Assembly (NCBI RefSeq): GCF_900996245.1
Contig: NZ_CAAJGK010000063.1
Coordinates: 186,001-250,000, forward strand
Length of the DNA: 64,000 bases
Direction of reading: 5' to 3'
Source of the DNA: Paraburkholderia sp. BCC1886
Lineage (GTDB): Bacteria > Pseudomonadota > Gammaproteobacteria > Burkholderiales > Burkholderiaceae
In this document: piece by piece, positions 20,101 through 29,179 of the stretch
Layout of the letters: the number at the start of each line of letters is the position of its first letter
How positions within the stretch are numbered: position 1 is the first letter of the stretch
Translations under genes and position numbers: made by a program
The notes under the pieces: model-generated
Told to the model about the DNA's origin: nothing
Databases searched by the model: none
Seen by the model: only the letters and a program-made list of their open reading frames with translations

Positions 20101-20943
20101 TCAATCGCGATCGTTATGCTGCGTACGTTGCCGCAACTCGTGCAACTGCGACTCCACCACCGTCGCGTCCTCGGCATCCGGCCGATCGCCGAGATATCGC
20201 TCCAGGTCTTCCAGAGCCGGCCGTAGATAATCGAGCCGCGCGTAAGCGAAACCGCGATCGCGCACTTCCTCGATACTGTCCGGCAGCAGAATCACGAGAC
20301 GCTGTTGCACGGCAAGAAGCCGCTGCCACCGCTCGGTCTGCAAATACGTCGACTTGAGATTGCGCAACATGCGCGCGATGATCTCGCGCCGCGTCGCGGG
20401 CTGCAGCAGCATGCGCAGTGCGCGACTCACCGAGTCGCCGGCCGAAGCGACGTACGGTTCCAGCATTTCCACCATCTCCGATTCCGATAGCGAATGCCCG
20501 CTCGTCGGATCGAGCATCACATCGCCGTCGGGCGTCGTGACGCGCAACAGAAAATGCCCCGGAAACGATACGCCACGCACCGGAATGCCGATCTGCTCGG
20601 CCATTTCCAGATACAGCACCGCCAGCGAAATCGGAATGCCGCGGCGACGCTTGAGCACCGCGTTCAGATGACTGTTGTCGGGATCGTAATAGTCGTTGAG
20701 ATTGCTGGCGAAACCCAGCTCGCGAAAGAAGAACCGGTTGAGAATGCCGACCTTCTGCCGGATGTCGGCGTCGTCGGGCATGCGCCTTTGCAGACGCACC
20801 ACCAGTTCGTCGATCTCGGCCAGCGTGCCCTGCAGATCCAGATCGGGATAGGCGTCCTGCGCGAGCGAGAGCGCCGCCTCGGTCAACGGCAGGCTGTCGT
20901 CCTCGGCAACCAGCGTGCCGAAATAGTCGAGAACTCGCGTCAT
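20101..20943 (-). CDS. SirB1-family protein (transglutaminase-like fold plus TPR)
   Basis: A 280-residue cytoplasmic protein. Residues about 30-190 match the SirB1 N-terminal domain, with NRFFFRELGFASNLNDYYDPDNS, RRRGIPISLAVLYLEMAEQIG and the GVSFPGHFLLRV segment. The C-terminal part (about 200-265) resembles tetratricopeptide repeats. The ATG at 20943, five bases after murJ ends, was chosen over a longer extension inside murJ. It is probably co-transcribed with murJ. Function is not established; SirB1 was originally named from Salmonella invasion regulation. Confidence 0.85.
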   Translation of the reverse strand: MTRVLDYFGTLVAEDDSLPLTEAALSLAQDAYPDLDLQGTLAEIDELVVRLQRRMPDDADIRQKVGILNRFFFRELGFASNLNDYYDPDNSHLNAVLKRRRGIPISLAVLYLEMAEQIGIPVRGVSFPGHFLLRVTTPDGDVMLDPTSGHSLSESEMVEMLEPYVASAGDSVSRALRMLLQPATRREIIARMLRNLKSTYLQTERWQRLLAVQQRLVILLPDSIEEVRDRGFAYARLDYLRPALEDLERYLGDRPDAEDATVVESQLHELRQRTQHNDRD

Positions 20944-20948
20944 CGTGA

Positions 20949-22499
20949 TCACTTCACTCGCCTTTTGAAATACGCGTACTTGAAGCCCATCAGCCAAAGC
21001 ATACCGAAATATAGCGCGGCGAACAGCACGAGACATGCGGCAAGCAGCGCCATGCGGTCGATCGGCCGGTCATGCATGCCGATCCAGTCGAAACTGATCG
21101 CGAGCCAGTGCATCGCGCCGGCGAGCACCAGACAGGCGCCGAGCAACTGCACGAAAAATTGGGTCCAGCCGTTCGACGGCATATAGATGCCACGCTTGCG
21201 CAAACCGAGGAACAGCAACAGCGCGTTGACGCAAGCGCCGAGCCCGACGCTCAAGGTGAGACCCGCGTGCGCGAAGATCGGCACGAACACATAGTTGCTC
21301 AACTGCGTGACGATCAACACGCCGATACCGATTTTCACCGGCGTTTTGATGTCCTGCTTCGCATAAAACCCGGGCGCGAGAATCTTGATGAGGATCAGAC
21401 CGATCAGGCCGATGCCGTACGCGGCCAACGCGCGCGCGACCATCACCACGGAATGACCGTCGAACTTGCCGTAGTGAAACAGCGTCGCGGTAAGCGGCTC
21501 GGCGAAGAAGAACAGCGCGACCGCGCTCGGCGCGGCCAGCAGGAACGTCACGCGCAGCCCCCAGTCGAGCAGCGACGAATACTCGTGCGGGTCCGCATCG
21601 ACGTGAGCTTTCGACAGGCTCGGCAACAGGATCGTGCCGAGCGCGACGCCGAGCAGCGCAGTCGGAAACTCCATCAGGCGGTCGGCGTAGTTGATCCACG
21701 AGACGGCGCCGGGGCCGATGCGCGACGCAATGTTCGTGTTGATGATCAGGCTGATTTGCGCGACCGACACCGCGAACATGGCCGGCACCATCTTGGAGAG
21801 CACGCGCTTCACGCCGCGATGAGCGAGCGCTTTGAGCGGATTGAGCCCGATGCGCGGCAGCATGTCGATCTTCTTCAGACCGGGCAACTGCACGACGAAC
21901 TGCAGCAGCCCGCCGACGATCACCGCCCATGCGAGCGCATAGACCGGCGTGTGCAAACGCGGCGCGACGAACACAGCCGCCGCGATGAACGCAACGTTCA
22001 GCAGCACCGGCGCGAACGCGGGCAGCGAGAAGTTCTTGTACGTATTCAGCACGCCGGACGCGAGCGACGTCAGCGAAATGAAAATAATGTACGGGAACAT
22101 GATGCGCGTCATCGTGACCGCGAGCGCGTAGGCTTGCGCCTCGTGCGCGAGGCCCGACGCGACCACGAAGACCACACCCGACGCGCCGACCACGCCGATC
22201 AGCGAGAGCACGGCCAACGCCCAGGCGAGCACCGTCGACGTGGCGTCGACCAGCGCCTTGGTGGCGTCGTGTCCCTGCTGATTCTTGAACTCCGCGAGGA
22301 TCGGCACGAAGGCCTGCGAAAATGCGCCCTCCGCCGAGATGCGGCGCAGCAGGTTGGGAATGCGGAAGGCGACGTAGAACGCGTCAGTGTATTGACTGGC
22401 ACCGAACGCGCGAGCGATCAGCGTTTCGCGGGCCAGTCCGGTCACGCGCGACAGCAGCGTGAAGCCGCTGACCGTCAGCAGGGCTCGGAATAGATTCAT
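20949..22499 (-). CDS. murJ: Lipid II flippase MurJ
   Basis: A 516-residue inner-membrane MOP-superfamily protein with about 14 helices that flips undecaprenyl-linked peptidoglycan precursor to the periplasmic face. The N-terminus LFRALLTVSGFTLLSRVTGLARETLIARAFGAS and AFRIPNLLRRISAEGAFSQAFVP are strongly conserved in MurJ and contain the essential arginines. It is divergent from rpsT, a common arrangement in beta-proteobacteria. Essential for growth in bacteria tested. Confidence 0.97.
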   Translation of the reverse strand: MNLFRALLTVSGFTLLSRVTGLARETLIARAFGASQYTDAFYVAFRIPNLLRRISAEGAFSQAFVPILAEFKNQQGHDATKALVDATSTVLAWALAVLSLIGVVGASGVVFVVASGLAHEAQAYALAVTMTRIMFPYIIFISLTSLASGVLNTYKNFSLPAFAPVLLNVAFIAAAVFVAPRLHTPVYALAWAVIVGGLLQFVVQLPGLKKIDMLPRIGLNPLKALAHRGVKRVLSKMVPAMFAVSVAQISLIINTNIASRIGPGAVSWINYADRLMEFPTALLGVALGTILLPSLSKAHVDADPHEYSSLLDWGLRVTFLLAAPSAVALFFFAEPLTATLFHYGKFDGHSVVMVARALAAYGIGLIGLILIKILAPGFYAKQDIKTPVKIGIGVLIVTQLSNYVFVPIFAHAGLTLSVGLGACVNALLLFLGLRKRGIYMPSNGWTQFFVQLLGACLVLAGAMHWLAISFDWIGMHDRPIDRMALLAACLVLFAALYFGMLWLMGFKYAYFKRRVK

Positions 22500-23007
22500 G
22501 GGGCGCTTATTATACGGGTGCCGCAGGGTGCGGACGACGAGCCGGAACGCCTTTCGGACCGATTTACGCGGCAGACGTTCGTGCTCGCGTGTCGATCCGC
22601 CGGATTTTTTGCCCGTGCGGGCTGCAGCCGACTGCTGGAAGCGGGATCGCCCGGCGAATCCGGTCCGGCGATTGCCGTTGCCACGTGCCTGATTTTGTTG
22701 CTATAATCGCCGGTTTCGAAGCTCGCTCAATTTTCGGACGGGGTTCAAAGCAGGCAGTCTGTATGAGATTTTTCGACAAGCATCGCGTCGAAACCGTGTC
22801 AGACCGCCGCCAATAACGTCGGAATTCACGTCGGCATTCCGGAATACGGGCTCGCCTTTGCTTCTTTCGGCGTCGTTCGATCGATTTTTCGACACTCTTT
22901 GCGCTCTTGGGCAATCGCTTCCAAGGGTTCGGATTAAAGCAGTACCGCAGAACACCTCCCTACTCGAGGCTCAGGTACTGGAAACAGGAACAGGATAAGG
23001 AACCGTC
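22500..23007 (+). other. murJ-rpsT divergent intergenic region with long rpsT leader
   Basis: This 508-bp stretch has no supported gene. It holds the rpsT promoter at 22678-22707 and then about 300 nt of leader before the rpsT start, longer than the roughly 100-nt leaders known for rpsT in E. coli. S20 represses its own translation in E. coli, so leader structure could matter here, but no matching site was identified. Confidence 0.5.
22678..22707 (+). promoter_or_regulatory. Promoter of rpsT
   Basis: TTGCCA (22678-22683), an 18-bp spacer and a perfect TATAAT (22702-22707) form one of the best sigma-70 promoters in the window. The expected start is near 22714. Confidence 0.7.
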
Positions 23008-23286
23008 ATGGCTAACTCCGCACAAGCACGCAAGCGCGCCCGCCAGGCCGCCAAGGCAAACTCGCACAACTCGGCACTGCGCTCGAAGTTCCGCACGGCT
23101 ATCAAGGCTGTCCGCAAGGCAATCGACGCAGGTGACAAGGCTAAGGCCGCTGAAATCTTCCTGGCATCGTCGAAGACCATCGACATCATCGCCGACAAGA
23201 GAATCGTTCACAAAAACAAGGCTGCTCGCCATAAGAGCCGTCTGTCTGCAGCCATCAAGGGTCTGCAGGCTTCCGCAGCAGCGTAA
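23008..23286 (+). CDS. rpsT: 30S ribosomal protein S20
   Basis: A 92-residue, strongly basic primary-binding protein of the 30S subunit that contacts 16S rRNA. The N-terminus MANSAQARKRARQAAK and the later KNKAARHKSRLSAAIK are diagnostic. Codon use is strongly biased as expected for a highly expressed gene. A strong promoter precedes it and an intrinsic terminator follows, so it is monocistronic. Confidence 0.98.
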   Translation: MANSAQARKRARQAAKANSHNSALRSKFRTAIKAVRKAIDAGDKAKAAEIFLASSKTIDIIADKRIVHKNKAARHKSRLSAAIKGLQASAAA

Positions 23287-23331
23287 TTCGGTTGGCCCGC
23301 TCCGGTGGGCTACCTCCTGTTTCCGCTGCCC

Positions 23332-23359
23332 AAAAAAGCTCGCCTCGGCGGGCTTTTTT
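23332..23359 (+). terminator. Intrinsic terminator of rpsT
   Basis: AAAAAAGCTCGC (23332-23343) pairs, with one G-T wobble, to GCGGGCTTTTTT (23348-23359) around a CTCG tetraloop. The run of six T follows directly. Confidence 0.9.
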
Positions 23360-23409
23360 GCTTGGCTCGCCAGCGTCAGGCAAGTCCTCCAGAAGACCGG
23401 TCAGGACAC

Positions 23410-23438
23410 AAAAAAACCCGCTCATAGCGGGTTTTTTT
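23410..23438. terminator. Bidirectional intrinsic terminator between rpsT and the DUF3579 gene
   Basis: AAAAAACCCGCT (23411-23422), loop CAT, and AGCGGGTTTTTT (23426-23437) form a perfect hairpin flanked by A- and T-runs. It most likely ends the DUF3579 transcript on the minus strand and backs up the rpsT terminator. Confidence 0.9.
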
Positions 23439-23456
23439 AATTCCAAAGCGCACGGC

Positions 23457-23804
23457 TCAGCGCCATTTCTTGACCTGCGGCGGCGGCGCATGTTCGAGCT
23501 GCAACTCGCACGCTTCGGTAACGAGCAGGTCGTTGTCTTTAGCAAAGTTAAGAACGAAGTCGAAGGCCATGGGCTCGATGTCGCGCAGGCGCGAATCGAG
23601 AATCACGCACTTCAGGTCGCCGATCATAGTCGGGCGCACGTACAGCGAATATTGCAGATAAGCATTGGGGCCGCGGCCACCTGGGCTCGGACCAAAACAG
23701 GCCATGACGCCTGCGAGCCGCTCCGACCAGTCGCTCGGCCGAAACTTTTTCCCCGTCGACGTTACGCCTTGAATAAAAAATTCGGTTGGAGCTGCTTCGG
23801 CCAT
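23457..23804 (-). CDS. DUF3579 domain protein
   Basis: A 115-residue protein of the DUF3579 family, found mainly in beta-proteobacteria. It starts MAEAAPTEFFIQGVTSTGKKFRPSDWSERL and contains VRPTMIGDLKCVILDSRLRDIEP, both characteristic. It has no signal peptide or membrane segment. It lies between rpsT and argF, convergent with rpsT. A TATAAT on the minus strand at 24002-23997 could be its -10 element, about 190 bp upstream. No function is known. Confidence 0.82.
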   Translation of the reverse strand: MAEAAPTEFFIQGVTSTGKKFRPSDWSERLAGVMACFGPSPGGRGPNAYLQYSLYVRPTMIGDLKCVILDSRLRDIEPMAFDFVLNFAKDNDLLVTEACELQLEHAPPPQVKKWR

Positions 23805-24190
23805 TTACGAATACCTGTGTGACTGCCCAACGAGACGATGGCAATGCTGATGGCAATGCTTGGGGCTTTTCCGAACCGCTTGAGTCTCTGCGAGCTTCTG
23901 CGCGCTTATTGCTTCTACACGCTACTGCCTGGGCTCGCTCAAGCCGTCTCCCGCGAGCGAAATACCAGCCTGGTGGGCTATGGGATAACCCGCGGATTAT
24001 AGCGCAGCGGACCTTTTTCCGCACTGCACACAAGCTCAATCCAGCACTCGCGCACGCCCTTCATCCAGCTTTCACGCGCTTTTAGCCGACTCGTCAAACG
24101 AGGTGAAATCCTTTATGCTGCACGCAGTTACCATAAACGACGGCGGCGCCGTCCGGCAATCCTGCCGGGTGAGACCGCCGTATTTGTTTC
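23805..24190 (+). other. Divergent intergenic region between the DUF3579 gene and argF
   Basis: The 386 bp have no supported gene. A minus-strand TATAAT at 24002-23997 may serve the DUF3579 gene. For argF only a loose -10-like TTTATGCT near 24113 is visible. No arginine-repressor operator could be recognised by eye. Confidence 0.4.
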
Positions 24191-25120
24191 ATGACCGCCA
24201 AGAAAATTCGCCACTATCTGCAGTTCAAGGATTTCTCGCTGGACGACTACGAGTACGTGCTCGAACGCGCACGCATTCTGAAACGCAAGTTCAAGAACTA
24301 CGAGACTTATCATCCGTTGCACGATCGCACGCTGGCGATGATCTTCGAAAAGAATTCGACGCGCACGCGTCTGTCTTTCGAAGCCGGTATTTTTCAGCTC
24401 GGCGGTCATGCCGTATTCATGAGCACGCGCGACACGCAGCTCGGTCGCGGCGAACCGATCGAAGACGCAGCGCAAGTCATCTCGCGCATGGTCGACATCA
24501 TCATGATCCGCACGTTCGGTCAGGACATCCTCCAGCGCTTTGCCGATAACTCGCGCGTCCCGGTCATCAACGGACTCACCAACGAATATCACCCTTGCCA
24601 GGTCCTCGCGGACATCTTCACGTATTTCGAGCACCGCGGGCCGATTCGCGGCAAGACGGTCGCCTGGGTCGGCGACGCAAACAACATGCTGTACACGTGG
24701 ATCGAAGCCGCGCAGATTCTCGGCTTCAAGTTGCGTCTGTCCACGCCGCCGGGTTACCAGCTCGACCGTGCGATGGTCGCAGCCGAAAGCGCGCCGTTCT
24801 ACGAAGAATTCGACGATCCGAACGACGCCTGCACCGGCGCCGACCTGGTCACCACCGACGTGTGGACCAGCATGGGCTTCGAAGCAGAAAACGAAGCCCG
24901 CAAGCAGGCCTTCGCCGACTGGTGCGTCGACGCCGACATGATGGCGCGCGCGAATGTGGACGCGCTCTTCATGCATTGCCTGCCCGCCCATCGCGGTGAG
25001 GAAGTCAGCGCGGACGTGATCGACGGTCCGCAAAGCGTCGTGTGGGACGAAGCGGAAAATCGTCTGCACGTGCAAAAAGCCTTGATGGAATATCTGCTGC
25101 TCGGCAAGCTCAATCACTGA
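24191..25120 (+). CDS. argF: Ornithine carbamoyltransferase
   Basis: A 309-residue enzyme making citrulline from ornithine and carbamoyl phosphate in arginine biosynthesis. The carbamoyl-phosphate motif STRTR is at 56-60, HPCQ follows in NEYHPCQVLADIFTYFE, and the ornithine-binding HCLPAHRGEE motif is near residue 260. The length matches anabolic ArgF. argG follows 204 bp downstream on the same strand, giving the last steps of arginine synthesis side by side. Confidence 0.97.
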   Translation: MTAKKIRHYLQFKDFSLDDYEYVLERARILKRKFKNYETYHPLHDRTLAMIFEKNSTRTRLSFEAGIFQLGGHAVFMSTRDTQLGRGEPIEDAAQVISRMVDIIMIRTFGQDILQRFADNSRVPVINGLTNEYHPCQVLADIFTYFEHRGPIRGKTVAWVGDANNMLYTWIEAAQILGFKLRLSTPPGYQLDRAMVAAESAPFYEEFDDPNDACTGADLVTTDVWTSMGFEAENEARKQAFADWCVDADMMARANVDALFMHCLPAHRGEEVSADVIDGPQSVVWDEAENRLHVQKALMEYLLLGKLNH

Positions 25121-25324
25121 GCGAGCTCACGCGGCGCCTGCGTGAAGCGCGACGGGGCCTTGACTACGAGGCAAGGCAACCACGTTTAGCGCCGCGCCAT
25201 CGCGTAGCCGCCGGACCGTCAAAAACCCGGGCGAATCGCGGTTTAGTGTCAAAATAGTGGTTTTCCGTGCGCCAGCCTCGCCGGCGCGCCTTGTTTTCCC
25301 GCTTTCTCCAGCTACGAGTTCACC

Positions 25325-26551
25325 ATGAGCGATATCAAGAAAGTCGTGCTCGCCTATTCGGGCGGCCTCGACACCTCCGTCATCCTGAAGTGGTTGCAGG
25401 ACAACTACGACGCCGAAGTCGTCACGTTCACGGCCGATATCGGCCAGGGCGAAGAGCTGGAACCGGCGCGCAAGAAGGCCTTGCAACTCGGCATCAAGCA
25501 GGAAAACATTTTCATCGAAGACCTGCGCGAAGAATTCGTGCGCGACTACGTCTTCCCGATGTTCCGCGCCAACACGATTTACGAAGGCGAGTATCTGCTG
25601 GGCACGTCCATCGCGCGTCCGCTCATCGCCAAACGCCAGATCGAAATTGCACGTGCTACCGGCGCACAAGCCGTGTCGCACGGCGCAACCGGCAAGGGTA
25701 ACGACCAGGTTCGCTTCGAACTCGGCTACTACGCGCTGGAACCCGGCATCAAGGTCATCGCACCGTGGCGTGAATGGGACCTGCTCTCGCGCGAAAAGCT
25801 GCTCGCGTACGCGGAAAGCGCCGGCATCCCGATCGAAATGAAGCACAAGCAAGGCGGCGCGCCGTATTCGATGGACGCGAACCTGCTGCACATCTCGTTC
25901 GAAGGCCGTCATCTCGAAGACCCGAAAGCCGAAGCCGAAGCCGAGATGTGGCGCTGGACGGTGTCGCCGGAACAGGCGCCCGATCAGGCCGAATACCTCG
26001 ACATCGAATACGAGCACGGCGACCCGGTCGCGATCAACGGCAAGCGCCTGTCGCCCGCCGACATGCTGACGGAACTGAACCGTCTGGGCGGCAAGCACGG
26101 CATCGGCCGTCTGGATCTGGTGGAAAACCGTTACGTCGGCATGAAGTCGCGCGGCTGCTATGAAACGCCGGGCGGCACGATCATGCTGAAGGCGCACCGC
26201 GGCATCGAGTCGATCACGCTCGACCGTGAAGTGGCCCACCTGAAAGACGATCTGATGGCACGCTACGCCTCGCTGATTTACAACGGCTACTGGTGGAGCC
26301 CGGAGCGTCGTGCGATTCAGGTGCTGATCGACCACACGCAGGAAAAGGTCAACGGCTGGGTGCGCGTGAAGCTGTACAAGGGCAGCGTCTCGGTGGTCGC
26401 ACGCGATTCGAAGGAAACGCTGTTCGACAAGACCATCGCCACGTTCGACGACGACGGCGGCGCGTACAACCAGGCCGACGCCGGCGGGTTCATCAAGCTG
26501 AATGCCTTGCGTATGCGGATTGCTGAAAACGCACGCCGTCAGCGTGACTAA
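25325..26551 (+). CDS. argG: Argininosuccinate synthase
   Basis: A 408-residue ATP-dependent enzyme joining citrulline and aspartate. The P-loop-like AYSGGLDTSV at residues 10-19 and the GATGKGNDQVRFEL segment are diagnostic, as is KVIAPWREWDL. The length is that of the short, type 1 ArgG. A strong bidirectional terminator follows. argF lies just upstream; argH is not in the window. Confidence 0.98.
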   Translation: MSDIKKVVLAYSGGLDTSVILKWLQDNYDAEVVTFTADIGQGEELEPARKKALQLGIKQENIFIEDLREEFVRDYVFPMFRANTIYEGEYLLGTSIARPLIAKRQIEIARATGAQAVSHGATGKGNDQVRFELGYYALEPGIKVIAPWREWDLLSREKLLAYAESAGIPIEMKHKQGGAPYSMDANLLHISFEGRHLEDPKAEAEAEMWRWTVSPEQAPDQAEYLDIEYEHGDPVAINGKRLSPADMLTELNRLGGKHGIGRLDLVENRYVGMKSRGCYETPGGTIMLKAHRGIESITLDREVAHLKDDLMARYASLIYNGYWWSPERRAIQVLIDHTQEKVNGWVRVKLYKGSVSVVARDSKETLFDKTIATFDDDGGAYNQADAGGFIKLNALRMRIAENARRQRD

Positions 26552-26576
26552 GCGGATCTGAACACGAGCCGCTAAT

Positions 26577-26618
26577 AAAAAGGCGCCGGAAGAGTTTCCA
26601 CTCTCCCGGCGCCTTTTC
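26577..26618. terminator. Bidirectional intrinsic terminator between argG and murB
   Basis: AAAAGGCGCCGG (26578-26589) pairs with CCGGCGCCTTTT (26606-26617), with a further inner stem AGAGT/ACTCT and a TTCC loop. A- and T-runs flank both sides, serving the convergent argG and murB. Confidence 0.9.
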
Positions 26619-26654
26619 TATTGCGGATCTCGCTCAGTCAGGAACGTCCAACGC

Positions 26655-27698
26655 TCACAAGCAGACCGGCTCCGCTTCCAGCTCCACGCCGAAGCGCGCC
26701 AGCACATCGCGCTGAATGGCTTGCGCCAACGCCAGCACATCTGCGCCGCTCGCGCCGCCGCGATTGACCAGCACCAGCGCCTGCCGCTCATGCACCGCCG
26801 CCGCGCCGATCGCGCGGCCTTTCCAGCCGCACCGGTCGATCAACCAGCCCGCCGCGAGCTTGACCCGCCCATCAGGCTGCGCATACGAAACGACCTCGGG
26901 CTCCTTGAGCTTGAGCGCCTCGAACTGCGCCGCCTCGACCACAGGATTCTTGAAGAAACTCCCGGCGTTGCCCAGTTGCAGCGGGTCCGGCAATTTCGCG
27001 CGCCGCACCGCGACCACCGCGTCGAAAATCGCCTGCGCGGCTGGCGGCGAGCCTTCCTCGTGACCGCTCGCGGCAAGCTCGCGCGCCAGATCGGCGTAAC
27101 CCGCGCGCGGCTGCCAGTGCTTCGGCAGCCGGAACGTTACCGACGTAATCACGAAACGATCGCGCCCTTCCCGCTTGAAAAAACTGTCGCGGTAGCCGAA
27201 CCGGCAGGCGTCGGCGTCGAACTCGACCACCGCGCCCGTGGCCAGCTCCACTGCGCGCAGCGAGGCAAAACGTTCGCCCATCTCGAGCCCATACGCGCCG
27301 ATATTCTGGATCGGCGCCGCGCCCACCGTGCCCGGGATCAACGCGAGATTCTCGAGACCTGCCAGCCCTTGCGTCAACGTCCACGCGACGAAGTCATGCC
27401 AGGGCTCGCCGGCCGCCGCCTCGACATACCATGCCGACTCGTCTTCCCGCACGACGCGCCGTCCGCGCAGCGTCACCAGCAGCACGAGCCCGGCGAAGTC
27501 GCGGGTCAGCACGACATTGCTGCCGCCGCCCAGCACGAGCAAGGGCAAACCGGCGACCCGCGGATCGCGCACGGCCGCCAGCAATTGCGCCTCATGCTCG
27601 ATCACGCAGGCGAGCTTTGCTCGTACATCGAAACCGAAGGTGTTGTGCGCCTTGAGCGGATAGTCGGCGAGGAAGGCGGCCTGATCGGATTGGGACAT
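26655..27698 (-). CDS. murB: UDP-N-acetylenolpyruvoylglucosamine reductase
   Basis: A 347-residue FAD enzyme that reduces UDP-GlcNAc-enolpyruvate to UDP-MurNAc with NADPH. The N-terminal LKAHNTFGFDVRAK, the FAD-binding VLGGGSNVVLTRDFAG, the IPGTVGAAPIQNIGAYG motif and the catalytic serine region LQLGNAGSFFKNPVV are present. It is of the longer, E. coli-like type I class. The ATG at 27698 was preferred because the upstream in-frame extension has no homology. It is divergent from yajQ. Confidence 0.96.
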   Translation of the reverse strand: MSQSDQAAFLADYPLKAHNTFGFDVRAKLACVIEHEAQLLAAVRDPRVAGLPLLVLGGGSNVVLTRDFAGLVLLVTLRGRRVVREDESAWYVEAAAGEPWHDFVAWTLTQGLAGLENLALIPGTVGAAPIQNIGAYGLEMGERFASLRAVELATGAVVEFDADACRFGYRDSFFKREGRDRFVITSVTFRLPKHWQPRAGYADLARELAASGHEEGSPPAAQAIFDAVVAVRRAKLPDPLQLGNAGSFFKNPVVEAAQFEALKLKEPEVVSYAQPDGRVKLAAGWLIDRCGWKGRAIGAAAVHERQALVLVNRGGASGADVLALAQAIQRDVLARFGVELEAEPVCL

Positions 27699-27878
27699 CG
27701 GAGAGGAAAGTGGGAGCAGGAATAAAGCGTAGCGATGCGGATGCCAATGCAGATGCGGATACGGCTTAGGCAAATGCGGGCGGCGTCGGTAAAATGACGT
27801 CCGGTCCGTGATTATAGCGAGTGCCTGTGTGCAGCCGGCCGGCCGCATCACGCATCGCAGCACTATTGGGAGAAAGCC

Positions 27879-28364
27879 ATGCCATCGTTCGACGTCGTCT
27901 GCGAAGCCAACATGATCGAAGTCAAGAACGCGATCGAGCAGTCCAACAAGGAAATTTCCACGCGCTTCGACTTCAAGGGGTCGGACGCGCGCGTCGAGCA
28001 CAAGGAAAGCGAAATCACCGCCTATGCCGACGACGACTTCAAGCTCGGCCAGGTCACCGACGTGCTGGTGTCGAAAATGGCCAAGCGCAACGTCGACGTG
28101 CGCTTTCTCGACTACGGCAAGACCGAGAAGATCGGCGGCGACAAGGTCAAGCAGGTCATCAAGATCAAGAAAGGCGTGTCGGGCGATCTGTCGAAGAAAA
28201 TCGTGCGCCTCGTGAAAGACAGCAAGATCAAGGTCCAGGCGAGCATTCAGGGCGACGCTGTGCGCATCACCGGCGGCAAACGCGACGACCTGCAAAGCGT
28301 CATCGCGCTGCTGCGCAAGGACGTGACGGACACGCCGCTCGACTTCAACAACTTCCGCGACTGA
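27879..28364 (+). CDS. yajQ: YajQ-family nucleotide-binding protein
   Basis: A 161-residue cytoplasmic protein of the UPF0234 family, starting MPSFDVVCEANMIEVKNAIEQ. STRFDFKG and QGDAVRITGGKRDDLQ are hallmark segments. A Xanthomonas member binds c-di-GMP and affects virulence gene expression, and E. coli YajQ binds nucleotides and tRNA. Which applies here is unknown. GGGAGAAAG upstream is a good ribosome site. Convergent with plsY. Confidence 0.95.
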   Translation: MPSFDVVCEANMIEVKNAIEQSNKEISTRFDFKGSDARVEHKESEITAYADDDFKLGQVTDVLVSKMAKRNVDVRFLDYGKTEKIGGDKVKQVIKIKKGVSGDLSKKIVRLVKDSKIKVQASIQGDAVRITGGKRDDLQSVIALLRKDVTDTPLDFNNFRD

Positions 28365-28407
28365 CTCCCCCCAACGGCGGCACGCGCCGCCCGTGCATCA
28401 AAGGGAT

Positions 28408-29040
28408 TTAATCCGCATCGGCGGCCGCGGCGGCGGCCTTCTTCTTGTCGCCGATGCGGCTCTCCTGCCCGCGCATCAGCTTGGCGATGTTCGCGCGATG
28501 ACGCCACACCAGCAGCGAACTCATCACCACGATCGACAGCGCGATGACGTGCGGGCCGAACAGAAAGCCATCGAACAGCGGCGCGAACACCGCCGCCGCG
28601 AGCGCCGCCAGTGACGAATAGCGCGTGAAAAACGCCACGATCAGCCAGGTGAGCAGCGTCGCCACGCCGAGAATCGGGTTGATCGCGAGCAGCACGCCGG
28701 CGGCCGTGGCTACACCCTTGCCGCCTTTGAAACGGAAAAACACCGGGTACAGATGGCCAAGAAACACGGCGATGGAAGCGATGGCGACCGAGGTGTCGTC
28801 GAGGCCGAAACGCGCGCCGTAGTGCACCACGAACCACACCGGCAGCCAGCCCTTGAAGGCATCGCCGATCAGCGTGAGGATCGCGGCTTTCTTGCTGCCG
28901 CTGCGCAGCACGTTGGTCGCGCCGGGGTTGCCCGAGCCGTACGAGCGCGGGTCGTCCAGCCCCATCGCGGCGCTCACGATGACGGCGAACGACACCGAGC
29001 CGATCAGGTAGGCCAGCACAGCAACGATCAGATTTTGCAT
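28408..29040 (-). CDS. plsY: Glycerol-3-phosphate acyltransferase PlsY
   Basis: A 210-residue inner-membrane enzyme with about five helices that transfers acyl from acyl-phosphate to glycerol 3-phosphate, the first step of phospholipid synthesis. The three PlsY loops are visible: YGSGNPGATNVLRSGSKKAA, then GHLYPVFFRFKGGKGVATAAG, and the C-terminal RHRANIAKLMRGQESRIG. A Lys/Ala/Asp tail ends the protein. Confidence 0.96.
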   Translation of the reverse strand: MQNLIVAVLAYLIGSVSFAVIVSAAMGLDDPRSYGSGNPGATNVLRSGSKKAAILTLIGDAFKGWLPVWFVVHYGARFGLDDTSVAIASIAVFLGHLYPVFFRFKGGKGVATAAGVLLAINPILGVATLLTWLIVAFFTRYSSLAALAAAVFAPLFDGFLFGPHVIALSIVVMSSLLVWRHRANIAKLMRGQESRIGDKKKAAAAAADAD

Positions 29041-29179
29041 CGGGGACTCTTATAGGAATCGGCGGCGCGGAACTCGACAGTCCGGCCGCAACAGGAAAGC
29101 GACCAGGCAGCAAAGCGGCACCGCCCGGGCGGCGCACATTCTACCGAACCCGCGCGCCCGGAAAACATTCAGACAAACC

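Noticed and set aside
27735..27763. Imperfect short repeats of ATGCGG/ATGC between murB and yajQ
   Set aside because: The units vary too much in sequence and spacing to call a repeat array.
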